From Limnanthes douglasii subsp. nivea (lineage: Eukaryota > Streptophyta > Magnoliopsida > Brassicales > Limnanthaceae), in NCBI GenBank assembly GCA_036936605.1, contig JAUPFV010000001.1, positions 170,214,643 to 170,278,642 of the forward strand: a stretch of DNA of 64,000 nt, in the 5' to 3' direction. How positions within the stretch are numbered: the stretch's first letter is position 1; every line of letters begins with the position of its first letter. The position numbers and the translations under genes are program-made. Positions 1 through 10,800 of the stretch are shown here, piece after piece. Below the pieces are notes generated by a model that made no database searches, had not been told where the DNA came from, and worked only from the letters and a program-made list of their open reading frames with translations.

Positions 1-26
1 TTACAAGTTTCACAGACGGGAAAAGT

Positions 27-816
27 TTGAAGCTCGGAACCAATTTATTGGAGGAAAGGTTACATTTATTCGCTTGGTGTTCGGAAGATGTTACCGGGGT
101 TCCAGATGATCTAATTATGCACATTTTAGCAGTGAATCGAAATGTCCGACCTATTATGCAAAATCGTCACACCTTTTCACTAGAAAAAGCAGAGATCATA
201 CTACAGGAGGTTGAGAGGATTATAAGCGTCAAACACATCAAAGAATCAAAATATCCACGGTGGACATCCAAACTTGTTTTAGTCAAAAATAAAAATAGCA
301 AGTGGAGGATGTGTGTGGACTTCACAGACCTCAACAGGGCATGTACGAACGATCCGTTCCCGAATGCCAAGAATCGGTCAGTTGGTTGATTCAACATCAG
401 GAAACAAGTTACTTTCTTTCATGGATGTGTATGCCGGATACAACCAGATCAAATTAAGCCCGCTCGACCAGGAAAACACGACTTTCATAACCGGACGAGG
501 ACTATACTGTTACAAGTTCATGCCCTTTAGGCTGAAAAATACAGGCGCAACATATCAGAGACTAGTAAACAAGGAATTTAAGAAGCAGATTGGGAGAAAT
601 GTGGAAGTTTATATTGACGATATGCTTGTCAAAAGTGAGACCGATGATGGCCATCTTGCCGACCTGAGGGAGACCTTTGACAGCCTAAAGGATATGAAAC
701 CTCAAGCTAAACCTGAGAAATACTCTTTCAGCGTTTGATCAGGAAAGTTCTTAGGTTTCTTAATCAGCGAAATATGGATTGAAGCGGACCTGACCCAATT
801 GTAAGCTTTCACTAGC
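27..816 (+). pseudogene. Reverse transcriptase domain of Tat element 1 (frameshifted)
   Basis: Encodes the RNA-dependent DNA polymerase that copies the element's RNA. Visible motifs: FAWCSEDVTGVP near the start (the usual region just before gypsy RT), KWRMCVDFTDLNRAC (about 292-346), FMDVYAGYNQIKLSP (420-464), and the catalytic box VYIDDMLVKS (606-635). The frame breaks near 355-365, between DPFP and PRIGQLVD, consistent with a small indel, and stops at 738. It resumes after the frame change at 817 with the RT-RNase H connection (RFISRSSNKCAPFFQ, about 877-921). The DD of the active site is intact, but the gene cannot give one protein. Domain identity is confident; the precise indel is inferred. 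Confidence 0.9.
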
Positions 817-1430
817 ATGGCACCCCCAAGGAATGTCAAAGAAGTACACATACTAACGGAAAGGTTGGCAGCGCTAAATCGATTTATCTCCCGTTCCTCT
901 AACAAGTGTGCCCCGTTTTTTCAGGTTTTGCAAAATGCTAAAGCATTCACATCGACGCCAGCCTACGATGAGGCTTTTGCGGGAATGAAGAATTACTTGT
1001 CATCCCCGAACCTTTTGACAAAGCCTCTGAAAGGAAAATTTTTATTTTTGTACGTAACAATCTCTGATTATGCAGTAAGTGCGGGTTGGTTAGCGAAGCA
1101 AGGGCAGTTCCCAAAGCGGTTTACTTCGTAAGCAAAAGCTTACTAGATGCTGAAACAAGATATTTCAAGCTTGAAAAGTTGGCATTGGCTCTGGTTACTG
1201 CGGCACGAAAGATGCGACCGTACTTTCAGGCTCACTCGATAATTTTCAGAACATCCTTTCCTCTCAAATACGTGCTACAACAACCGGACATCTCTGGACG
1301 AATGTCCAAATGGTCAGTCGAGTTAGGCAATTTTGATATTGATTTTGAGCCTCAAACGACTATAAAGGGCCAGGCTTTAGCCGACTTACTGGTAGAGTTT
1401 CATTCGAGCCGACCAGAGGAACCAGAATTT
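817..1430 (+). pseudogene. RT-linked RNase H domain of Tat element 1
   Basis: This is the ordinary gypsy RNase H following RT; it degrades the RNA strand of the RNA-DNA hybrid. The segment SDYAVSA at about 1064-1084 corresponds to the usual DAS...G(A/S)VL start, with the first Asp replaced (TISDYA instead of the more common DAS). A frameshift near 1085-1110 moves reading to the frame that carries VYFVSKSLLDAETRYFKLEK and ARKMRPYFQAHSI. It ends with LADLLVEFHS, the usual border with the second RNase H. Element 2 has the same block on the minus strand (34900-35632). Confidence 0.87.
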
Positions 1431-1440
1431 CCTGAGGCCA

Positions 1441-1840
1441 ACAGACCAGAGGAATGGATAGTCTGAACCGATGGATGGTCAAATATCATCGGATGCGGGG
1501 CGAGTGAGCAAATCACCACACCTTTGGGAATAACGATGCACTAGGCAATCCGTTTCAGTTTCACCAAATCTAACAATAAGGCTGAGTACGAGGCCGCGCT
1601 GGCCGGTTTGAGGTTGACACAAATATGTGGCGCCAAACACGTACGTCTCGTTAGTGATTCCCAGTTGCTAATAAACCAAGCGTGAGGTACAGCAAAATCC
1701 AGGAAAGAGAGCTTGGTTCAGTATTTGGCCACCCTGCGCATTATGACCACCTCTTTCACAAAAGTCACATACGAGCACGTCCCCAGAGTTGAGAATACGA
1801 TCACGGATTCCCTAGCATCTGCTTCTTGTTCGAACAATTA
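1441..1840 (+). pseudogene. Second (archaeal-type) RNase H domain of Tat element 1
   Basis: Reading through in-frame stops gives W-(stop)-TDG..SN, a central NNKAEYEAALAGL motif (about 1573-1611), then SDSQLLINQ, and a YEHVPR...DSLA ending. These are the four landmarks of the additional RNase H that characterises Tat-lineage gypsy elements: TDG, the catalytic E in EYEA, SDSQL and the final D. Stops occur at about 1465, 1543 and 1684. The better-preserved homologue lies in element 2 (34850-35215, minus strand, NNESEYEAAVAGLK). The domain identity follows from established knowledge of the lineage; the decay is seen directly. Confidence 0.85.
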
Positions 1841-1925
1841 ACCATGGGTAATAACTTAGGAAATTCTGTCAATCATCAAAAGAGTAAAGCTATACAACCG
1901 AACTGAAATCGTTTGTCAAATATCT

Positions 1926-3147
1926 TTGTTAGCCTTGTCGGACTGGAGAAGAGAGATAATAAACTTCCTAGCAGAACATTCCTTACCCGAGGACAGAGCA
2001 TCGATAAGAAAGATACAAAACAAAGCTCGGGGATATGTCCTTTTGGGAGATGTACTTTACAAGAAATATTTTAGCAAACCATTGCTAAGATGTTTGGGGA
2101 CAAACAAATAAGAAATAATTCTGTCTGAGCTTCATGACGGAGAAGGAGCCACTCATTGCGACTTCAAAGCGCTGATTAGGAGGGTCTTTCTCGCAGGTTT
2201 TTATTGGCCGACCACAACCGACAACGCACAAGGCATAGTGAAAACGTACCATATATGTCAGAGGTTTGCCAACGCAATTCACACACCTGTTGTTTCCATG
2301 GAATCAATCTAAGAAGGCCTCCCTTTCGACCGATGGGGAATCGATTTGGTCGGGCCATTACCAATGGCATATGACGGAAGGTAGACGATAGTAGTTGTAG
2401 TGGATTATTTCTCCAAGTGAATAGAGGCCGACCCATTATCAGGTACGAAGACCAAAGATATCATAAAATTCATCTGGTCAAACATCTGTTGTAGAAATGA
2501 GATCCCCCAGATACTCACCATGGACAACGGGCTACAGTTTGATAGCAATGAAATGAAGTCTTTTTGCTCGTCTCACAAAATCAGGCAGTGTTTTTCGGAA
2601 AATTTCTGCACGCAGGCCAATGGCCAGGTCGAGGTCACAAATCAGACCATCATAGACGGACCTAAGAAAAAAATTGGAAGGAAAAGCTGGCAAATGGCCG
2701 GACTATTTACAGGAAGTACTTTGGGCCTACCGCACAACTCCCCGAACGGAAACCCATGAATCAGCTTAGGCTTTGGTTTATGGAATGGACGCGGTAACCC
2801 CTGTTGAGTCAATTTTCCCCTCATTTAGGGTCGGGAGCTATGATGAGAACAAGATTGGAGACGAGCAATCTCTGGCTCTTGACTTGATAGAAGAGAAACG
2901 AAGTCGAGCATATTTAAATTCACTACATCACCAGACCCTGATGAGGAGTTGGTACGCGTCGAGAGTTCGCCGGCGAGAATTCAAAGTGGGAGATATGGTT
3001 TTGAAAATATTTTTTCTGCACACTAAACGTAAAACCCTCGGTAAGCTCACACTGAATCGGGAAGGCCCATATCAAGTGGTAGAAAAATTCAAGAACGACA
3101 CTTACAGTCTTCAAGACAAACATGGGCGACTTTTGCGACTCCCCTAG
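1926..3147 (+). pseudogene. Integrase domain of Tat element 1
   Basis: Inserts element cDNA into the host chromosome. The order is an N-terminal region with LHDGEGATHCD and CQRFANA (zinc-binding HHCC remains, about 2131-2280), the core with PFDRWGIDLVGPLP (about 2322-2363, first Asp), TMDNGLQFDS (2517-2546, second Asp) and ANGQVEVTNQT (2617-2649, the E), then the C-terminal part (2773-3147) with YGMDAVTPVE, RRREFKVGDMVL and GPYQVVEKF. In-frame stops at about 2310, 2383, 2418 and 2757 break it. Element 2 carries the same protein on the minus strand at 33600-34840. The catalytic triad is still readable. Confidence 0.9.
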
Positions 3148-3414
3148 AATATTGAGCAGCTGAAAATTTATTTGGATTAAATTGGTTTTTTTTCCGATTA
3201 ATTATGACTGTGTAAAAATGTTTGATTGGGGGTGCACTCTTTCCTATATTGGTGGCGCGAGGAGGTTTTAATGAGGCACCCATAGCAGCTGATCTGTTTA
3301 ATTTACTTCTTTTGGATTTAAAATTGCTGACGCGTTGCTAAAGGGGAAGACCTCAATGAAAGTCCATCAACTGACGAGTTGATTAACATAATCCTTGAGT
3401 TCGGCAATGCAATT
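3148..3414 (+). other. 3' untranslated region after pol of Tat element 1, with a conserved box
   Basis: Non-coding stretch directly after the integrase. Positions 3228-3286 hold a GC-rich block (GGGGGTGCACTCTTTCCTA, then GGTGGCGCGAGGAGG, then TTTTAATGAGGC) that is nearly the same in element 2 on the minus strand at 33391-33445. Such retention between two otherwise diverged copies suggests a cis-acting role in the element's 3' region, for example RNA 3' end formation or packaging; the role is inference. Confidence 0.7.
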
Positions 3415-3875
3415 TTTTCAGTTTCAATTGATCCACATATTATCCCGGACCTTAGCAGGTTTTTCGGTTCAACTGATCCACAAGTTATCCCGAACCTTAG
3501 TAGGTTTTTCAGTTTTAACTGATCTTCAAATTATCATGATCTTGACTAAGTTTTTCATCTTAAGTTGATTTAAAATTTATCACGACCTTAAAAGATATTT
3601 TTTTTCAATTTTAACTGATCTACAAATTATCTCGAACTTTAATAAGTTTTTCAGCTTAAGCTGATCTACAATTTATCCTGAAAGGGATTTTTTCAGTTCT
3701 AACTGATCTAGAAATTATCCCTAACTTTAATAAGTTTTCAGCTGAAGCTAATCTACAATTTATCCCGACCTTAAAATGGATATTTTCATTTTTGACTGAT
3801 CTACATGTTATCGCGAACTTTCTTAAGTTTTTCAGCTTAAGCTTATCTACACTGTATCCGACCTTATTTAGGTTG
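3415..3875 (+). repeat. About ten imperfect ~46-bp tandem repeats in the 3' UTR of Tat element 1
   Basis: Each unit carries a variant of AACTGATCTACAAATTATCC followed by CGAACCTTAGTAGGTTTTTC. The GATC(T/C) landmark recurs at about 3429, 3474, 3520, 3567, 3617, 3662, 3705, 3750, 3799 and 3844. From about 3567 on, units alternate in two subtypes (AACTGATCT and AAGCTGATC/TTGATT), giving a higher-order period of roughly 91 bp. Tat-lineage elements are known to carry hypervariable tandem repeats here, sometimes the seed of satellite DNA. Confidence 0.85.
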
Positions 3876-4002
3876 AACAAAAGAACAGAGATCGAAAAGG
3901 AAATAGCATAACCAATGGCGTTTTACAAAACAAGCCTCCGCGGGCGAAAGTTACCACAAAAAATAGTACAACGACAACAAAAAGTTACAACTTTAAACAG
4001 AT

Positions 4003-6865
4003 TCAGGCATCCTCGTCATCAGGATCGGTATCAGACATGTCAATATCATCTTTTTCCTCATCTTTACAAACAGCGCCGGACGGGTGATCCTCTTCTGGAA
4101 CATCCAACCACATCGAGCCTAGTGGCAAGTTGGAGAGTTGGTTATGCAAGTTTAAAACGTAAGCGGCTTTAACATCGGCTACTTCCCTCTCCATTAACGT
4201 GTTACACTTGGCAGCAAAACGGCCATTTTCAGGCTTGCCAAGAGCCCGAAGCTCCTCAAGTTCTTTGTTTTTCTTCACCAAGAAGTGGCGGAGAAACTGG
4301 TTTTGGAACCTCAGTACCGCCAAGTGACACTCCTTATTGTCACGATCTTTCCTGACTCGCTATAGATGAGAGCTCACAAATTTGTTCTTTGTCGGAAGAG
4401 ATGTCAGTTACGCCTCACATTTTGTCGCTTTCTCTTCTGCGTGTTTAGATCTATCCTCAAGAAGTTTTTTACCCTCATCATTCTACTTACGTTTTGATCA
4501 AACTCAACCATAAGATCTTTTGCATCAGACAACTCTTGGCTCAGTTGCTCCGCCCGTCTTTCTTTCATAGCCAACGGCACAATCATGCTATATAGCGATA
4601 GAGAAATGACATTATTATTCTGCAAGGGAAAAGTGTTTGAACTCCCAGGAACTGAAAGCACTGGTAGTTTTGTCCCGCATGACGAGGCTTCATCAGCTCT
4701 CTTTCAATCAAAGTAGCCAACCCTCTTTTTCTCTTTCATCTTCATCGACAATCACCACGACAATGGTGTTCTCTGCCGAAAATGTTGCTGGAGCAACAAG
4801 ATCCCCGACTTTGGGACCTTCTCTGTACTGTTCGAAAAGAGCTGCAATAGTAGTATTCTCGACGATCGGTAGAGCCGTCCTCACCGCTCCTGACTTAAAG
4901 TCTACCCTTTTCTTCGTTACTTTCAACATCTTGGCTTCATTACCGTCGACCACAGACTTCTTCATTTTCTTCTTACCGTCCTCCTCCTTACAACTGACAT
5001 CGTGACCGCACACCTTCCCACCATGCGCTGCGACTACGGGCTCGTTCCCCTCAACCTCAGCTTCGCCCTAGTTTTCCTGCTTGGCAAGTTCATCGGACTT
5101 CAAATGCTTACTTGACGCCCTATTACGCTTCGGTAGAAATAAATGCGCGCAAGACACATCGGCCTTTGTAAACAAGTCCACCAAACTGGGCGGTTGACGC
5201 AACTGCTCTGTAGTCAAAGGTTCATTAGAGCACCGCCAATGGTTAGTACCAATCAAGTTAGTATTTTTAAAATGCCGATGGAACGCCCGACCCCAGTTCG
5301 TTCGGGCATAGTCTTTTAACTTCTGGAAGGTCACTTTAGAATCTTCAAAATAATCCATTTTAGCCCCTGGATGCGCTCCTTGCACACTGAAACAACGGCT
5401 CAAATATGTAAACAAAAAAATATATCTTCCCGTTATGAATCCACATGCGCAACAGCCGCCTCGGGTTCTAAGCAGAGTAAGGTCGTCCATTTTCCGAAGA
5501 ACTACTAAAGAACGTGAACCGGTGTTTCCATGACTTGTTACCTTCCAAGAAGTCGTTCATTATCTTCCAAGTATTTCCCATAGAACTCTAAAAGAAATGT
5601 AATATTTGAGATTTAGAAAGACCGGATATGGCGATATACTCTTCCATCGACATAGGATGGTCAGACAGTCGGGAGGCCATGATAAAGGACTTTAGCGTGT
5701 ACCACGCGTTGGGAGTCAGCTGAGATGGACAAAAACCGATGATTTAAAAATACCTTAAAATGTCAGGATCAAGAGGAAATCTGACACCCCAATTGAAGAG
5801 ATCTGTAAAAATAATTATCTCTCGGGTCTTGACAGATACCGGCGTCTCCCCGGGAACGGGAAAATGCACATTTATGTTTTGCGGTATGCCCCACTTAATT
5901 AATAGCTCGGGTTGTTCCTTTGGAGTATAATACAAGTACTTGCCTTCAGACAAGGTGATAATATTGTCCCTACAGAAACTCCGGTGATAGCTGGTCGTCA
6001 TCACTGCCTCGATCTCATGAGGCAGAGGCTCTTCGGGAGGAACAACATTAGCAGCCCCTTCGCCTTTGGCTGCTACCTCTTATTCTGCTTGATGTCCCTC
6101 CTCGGGGTCAGTTGTTGGATCAACTATGAGATCAGCCTCAACGGATGGTTTTGGGTCTTTGTCAACAGTGATGGTTTTCCCCTCAGCATCCACGGGGTCA
6201 GCTTCTTCCAAAAATTTTGAACGGGCTGCGACTTTGGTCTTGGCCGAGGCAGGGTTAACAAAACTTGAGCTACTACCGATGCGTTTATGCTGGGGGTCAC
6301 TCTCTTGCAGGTTCTTCAAGGCTTCTCTTTTCATCCTCGGAAGATCAGCATCCCTTTGAGCAACGCCCCGAGGAGTAGCAGCAGTGTTAACACATGTCCG
6401 AAAACCGACAATGGTCTCGGTCAGTTGCACCATTTTAGGTGTGAAAGAGGGGCGAGAATCACCAATCGTAATAAACTTATGACGTGTTTTGGTTTTCAAA
6501 CGTGGTTCGGGAACAGAGGAACCGGCTATATCACGAGTAGAAGTTACTAGTTTAGTTTCCAAATGACCAGAATGACCGACAGGAGGGCTCGGGGTAGGAT
6601 AGCTCGAAGAAATAAGAACGCGTTCTAGATTCTGGACAACAAGAAATTCTTGTGGCAAAAGTTTTTCCATGGGCAGTGGTGATAACCGAACTTGATCGTG
6701 AGGAGGGGGAACAAATGTATGAAGACTTTTGGAAGAATCTCAAATTAATCCCGCAGCATGGTATTCCTCAGCCCTGCGAGTGATGCTGGCGTAATCTATG
6801 AACCCAAACACAGACTTCTTTTTCTCCTTAAGCTTTTGATTTCTCTTCAGGACGTTATTTCTCAT
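4003..6865 (-). pseudogene. Antisense gene of Tat element 1: PF04195-like domain, charged/coiled-coil region, acidic tail
   Basis: A gene on the strand opposite to pol, between pol and the 3' LTR. Read from the right: a possible start at 6865, a Ser/Pro/Lys-rich N-terminus (6080-6740), then a domain at about 5620-6004 with WGVRFPLDPDILRYF and LTPNAWYTLKSFIMASRLS; these match the pattern I recall for Pfam PF04195 ('putative gypsy type transposon'). Next comes a charged block (5068-5370), a helical segment (RRAEQLSQELSDAKDLMVEF, about 4510-4570) and a C-terminus ending DMSDTDPDDEDA (4003-4040). Stops and frameshifts break it into at least six open stretches. Element 2 carries a homologue in the same relative place (30070-32952). 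Its function is unknown; the acidic tail and coiled coil suggest a protein- or chromatin-binding role, which is inference. Confidence 0.8.
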
Positions 6866-6959
6866 AAACACAACAGTTTTTTAGTGCCTTATCTTCCTTC
6901 TTTATGGGGAAGTGCAAAGGAAAAGAGTTGTGGGAAGTTGAAGAGTCCACTGGGAGGCG

Positions 6960-7848
6960 TGTGATCAGACACGCTTCGAATAGGAGGGTGACACATGGAA
7001 GCCTACATCAGCTATAAGAGAGATAATTAAGCATTCAGCTAGCCGAGTAGATGTGCGGCGGCGTCTGAACTCGCATGTTCCTCAAGCGAGTCCCACGTGT
7101 ACCGCAATACCAAGGAACGTGACGGTTCGATTTTGCAGATGAGCTGGATAATATTTTTTTGACCCGAGTCAGGCCCATCAACAAGAGCCCCAAGATATGG
7201 TGCCCCAAGGCTAAGCCGTCAGGAACATGACTGAATTCTTTCTTAAGTACCGCGAGGGTTAAAAGCGGCTCGAACACCAAGGTCTCGCAAGGAGCGGACC
7301 ATTAGCCACGAGAACAAGCCTACAGAGATGCCTAACGACCAGATAGAATTCTCGATGCGATCGCAATTTAGGGTCTGTACTTCTGAAGGACCATTCTCGA
7401 AGCAGTAACGCACCAGAAGCAACTCGAGCCGAATTACAACAAGTCTTGATTCCCAAGCTCTTGAAGACTTGGGGGTTACTGATAAGGCAATAAATCACCA
7501 GGCTCGAGATTAGAAATATTGATTATTGAATAAAATAAATGTATTTGTCTTATTCTTGTATTTATAAAATAAATGTATTTGCCAGAGGAGAATATCCCTA
7601 AGTTTTGGAAAGTAAGGGACCAAGTTGTAAAAATGGAAGGACCACAAAGTAAAAAGGTGGGGACTACCTCACCCACTATATAAAGGAGCATCCTTTTTTC
7701 TGGGTTGGTGGGTATTATTAAATACATTCTCTTTCTACTTTCTCACTCTACACGTTTTCTCTCTAGTCACATCAAACCCTATATTTAAGATATCTACCTT
7801 AGTCACTTTTTCTTTTATCTAGCTATATTTTAATATTTAAACCAGTCA
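6960..7848 (+). repeat. 3' LTR of Tat element 1 (approximate bounds)
   Basis: The candidate begins TGTGATCAGACACG after the purine-rich GGGAGGCG and ends CCAGTCA near 7848, just before LINE sequence resumes. Inside is a promoter (TATA box at 7677). The distance from TATA to LTR end is about 170 bp, similar to the 140-bp distance in the element 2 LTR (29283-29999). The right edge is supported by the LINE junction; the left edge is a guess from the TG and the purine tract, and the partner LTR is outside the window. Confidence 0.5.
7677..7684 (+). promoter_or_regulatory. TATA box of the LTR promoter, Tat element 1
   Basis: TATATAAA in the context CCCACTATATAAAGGAGC, a textbook plant TATA box in the sense direction of the element. 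It marks the U3/R region; transcription would start about 30 bp downstream, near 7710. Confidence 0.65.
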
Positions 7849-7850
7849 CA

Positions 7851-10800
7851 TATCTTGAACAATTTAGTAAAATCTAAGGTTACCACTATATGCTTAATAT
7901 GTCTAACAATTGAGTTCGATGTAAATTGTATCCCCTAATATTATGACTTATTTAATGCCTTCTATAATATCTTGCAAATGATGGGAGTTAATATAGTTTT
8001 TATATGAATATCTCTATATATAGACCAAAAATAGGAGCGTGATTAGTGAGAAAATGTCATATATCTAACTATATTTATATTAAACATTCTATAAAATAAA
8101 TTCAAAACATCTCAAGATATGTTGCAATGAATGAATAAGCGGTTTATGGTTTCTGAATAACAACAAAATTGATATTTGGAAGCTAAAGAAAAATGTATAC
8201 ATTGCAAGATATAGTTGGTTGATATCCATTAGATTAATAACATCTAGGCTAGGAATGCACATTTTCTTATACAAACCAAACGTATTACCTTTGTTCCTGA
8301 TCATATTCCATGCATCCTTGATTTTAAAACCTGCACTTGAAGATACTAAACACTTAAGTTAATCATTTTCATCTTGTTTGATAGAAATATTTTGAATTTT
8401 CTCGATATTAGAGATAAGAATAGAAGTTTTTACTTTGTCCAACATCCATCCCTCGTTATTCCAATAAGTGTTTATTTTCTTTTCATAATACCAAATATTG
8501 TTTTAATCACTAGATATAACAACGAATGGTATGTTTTTACACCATATTTATGTCCAAAATTCTAAGTCTCATTTACCTACGTTCAAATATAAAAACTCCT
8601 TATTTAGACCTTTTATGCTCATCAGTATTTTCCAGAATTTTGAGTGATTTTTTTAGTAATTGACATGAAGGAGATGAAGGTTTTTTGAAATAGATATTAT
8701 GGATGAATCTAGACCATAGATATTGTTTCTCCCAAAACCTATAACCAAAGCTTATAATAATAGGTATCTTGTAATTCTTTAAGACTCTTTACATTTAGAC
8801 CATCTTATCCAAATGGCCTACAAAATTTAGACCATCTTATCCAATTTATAGCTTTTTAACCTCTGAAGATCCGCATAAGAACATATTGCAAAAGTTCTCA
8901 GTTCTATCAAATACCGATTTAGGTCAAATTGAGCATTGAAGCCAACTGATTGGTAGGGTCATCATGACAGTTTGGATTAATATCAGTCTTCGATCAAGTG
9001 ATAGATGTTTACTTTCTCACTCCAAAATCCAACCTCTAATATCATAAATCATATCATCATAATTTTCCAACCTTGTTTCTAGATAAGTAAAAAAGAATGT
9101 TACCCATTTGAAAACCTGATTGCATTCTTATCATTACATGCATTGAATGGACTAATCTTGTTAAAGTAATAACCTTTGTTTTCTCCTTATTAATACTTTG
9201 ACCAGACTAGTTTTGATAATACTCTAAGAACTTTCTTACACCATTGATACTAGATATTTCACCATTTGTAAATATAATAAAGACATAAATAAAGGTTAAG
9301 AAATATATACCTATTAAACCTCTGGACTTGAATCTCGTGTTTTTTTTTGTTTTAAATAAAAGTTTCTGAACTTTAATTAAATATGATTCTGGTATTATGA
9401 AGAGGCTATGGGATATAAGAACCCATTGCCTAATTTCTTTAGTAGCTTTGAAATAGCCATAAGATTACACATTAACAATGACTGAAAATCAAGAATTTGT
9501 GATTATCTTAGCTATTCTTTCAATGAATGACCCATCAAAGCCAAATTTCTGCATTGTCACTAAAATAAACTTGTGGGATAATCCGTCAAACGCTTTTGAC
9601 ATGTCCTCCTGAATCGATGCATTGCTTCCCCTATCTTATTTGTTGAAATCATGAACCAGCTCTTGAGCAAGAAGAATGTTATCTTGGATGTTTCTACCAA
9701 AGAAAACTCCTCATTGCTAATCGGATATTAACTTACGAAGAATAATAATTAATCTATTGTTAATAATCTTAGATATGATTCTATTAAAGAGGATACATAA
9801 ACTTATATTCCTATATTCAATTTATGATTGAAGGGTTGTTACTTAGGTATAAGACAAATGATTGTAGCATACATACCTTCCTCTCTAGACTTCCTCTATA
9901 GCCATCAGTTGAAGGTAACTAGTTTTCCATTTAGCCATGTATATTTTATCTTTTATGTTATTGGTTTCTTCATAATGTATTTCCAAACTCTTAACTTCCT
10001 CCTCAGCTTGCATTATAATGTCAAATATATTTCCAAATGTATCATAATTTCAAAGTATAAGTTTAAATTTTAGTTTTTTAAGCTTATTCCAAAAACACAT
10101 ACATATGATTGTTATATTAGACCATGTCCATATGCTTATAATCTTTTGTTTTCCATGTGGAATCGGAACCTCGTAACCAATGTCCTTAAGGTGACAATCA
10201 ATAATAGATTTATTGAAATCATTTATACATGGTTGAAATGACGTTTTCTCTTTAGCTGATGTTATTATATTAAAGTTTCCCATCAACAATCATTCAATTG
10301 TATTGTCTGATAAATTCGTTAAGTTATTCTATAGGTCCATACGATGTTCTCTCATACCTTTGAAGAGTGACCAACCTTAACATTTAAAACTTCTTATGAT
10401 TCATTATTATATATAAATTAAACTCATTCTACCATACTAACCAAATCTTATGATTGATATTAGTTGTAAAGTTTTGAAATCCCAATGTTTTAGAAAGCTT
10501 TTCCAATTTTTAACAACAATCATAGGTTGCTGAAGAGGGAAATAATCAATGTTTTCATCTCTTTTGTTTGAGTTAATTATTCTTTTTGCAGCTATATTCC
10601 CAACGGTTCTAACATTCTAACTGATAATTTTAATTGTCATGTAGAGTTTCTAGGTAGAAGATCTGCTAGGTCTTTTAGATTGTAGAAATTTGATTTCAAT
10701 ATAACCTTTACTAGATTTAACCTTAGATTTATTTAGTTTTCTACTTATAATTTTTTTAAAATCATTTGGTATTTCCACCTTGTTGAGTATAGAAGAATAT

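Larger units (their letters stand above)
1..7848 (+). mobile_element. Ty3/gypsy LTR retrotransposon, Tat lineage (element 1), 5' part outside window
   Basis: Seen in order on the + strand: reverse transcriptase, RNase H, a second RNase H, integrase, a 3' untranslated region with tandem repeats, a long gene on the opposite strand, and an LTR-like region with TATA box. Two RNase H domains and an extra gene between pol and the 3' LTR are known features of the Tat/Ogre group of plant gypsy elements. The 5' LTR, gag and protease lie left of the window. All pol frames carry stops and frameshifts, so the copy is dead. The right edge at about 7848 is inferred because LINE sequence shared with 57632 onward resumes at 7851. 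Confidence 0.88.

Noticed and set aside
6080..6550. Plus-strand frames opposite the antisense gene of element 1 (6126-6359, 6287-6550)
   Set aside because: Shadow frames of the minus-strand Ser/Pro-rich region.
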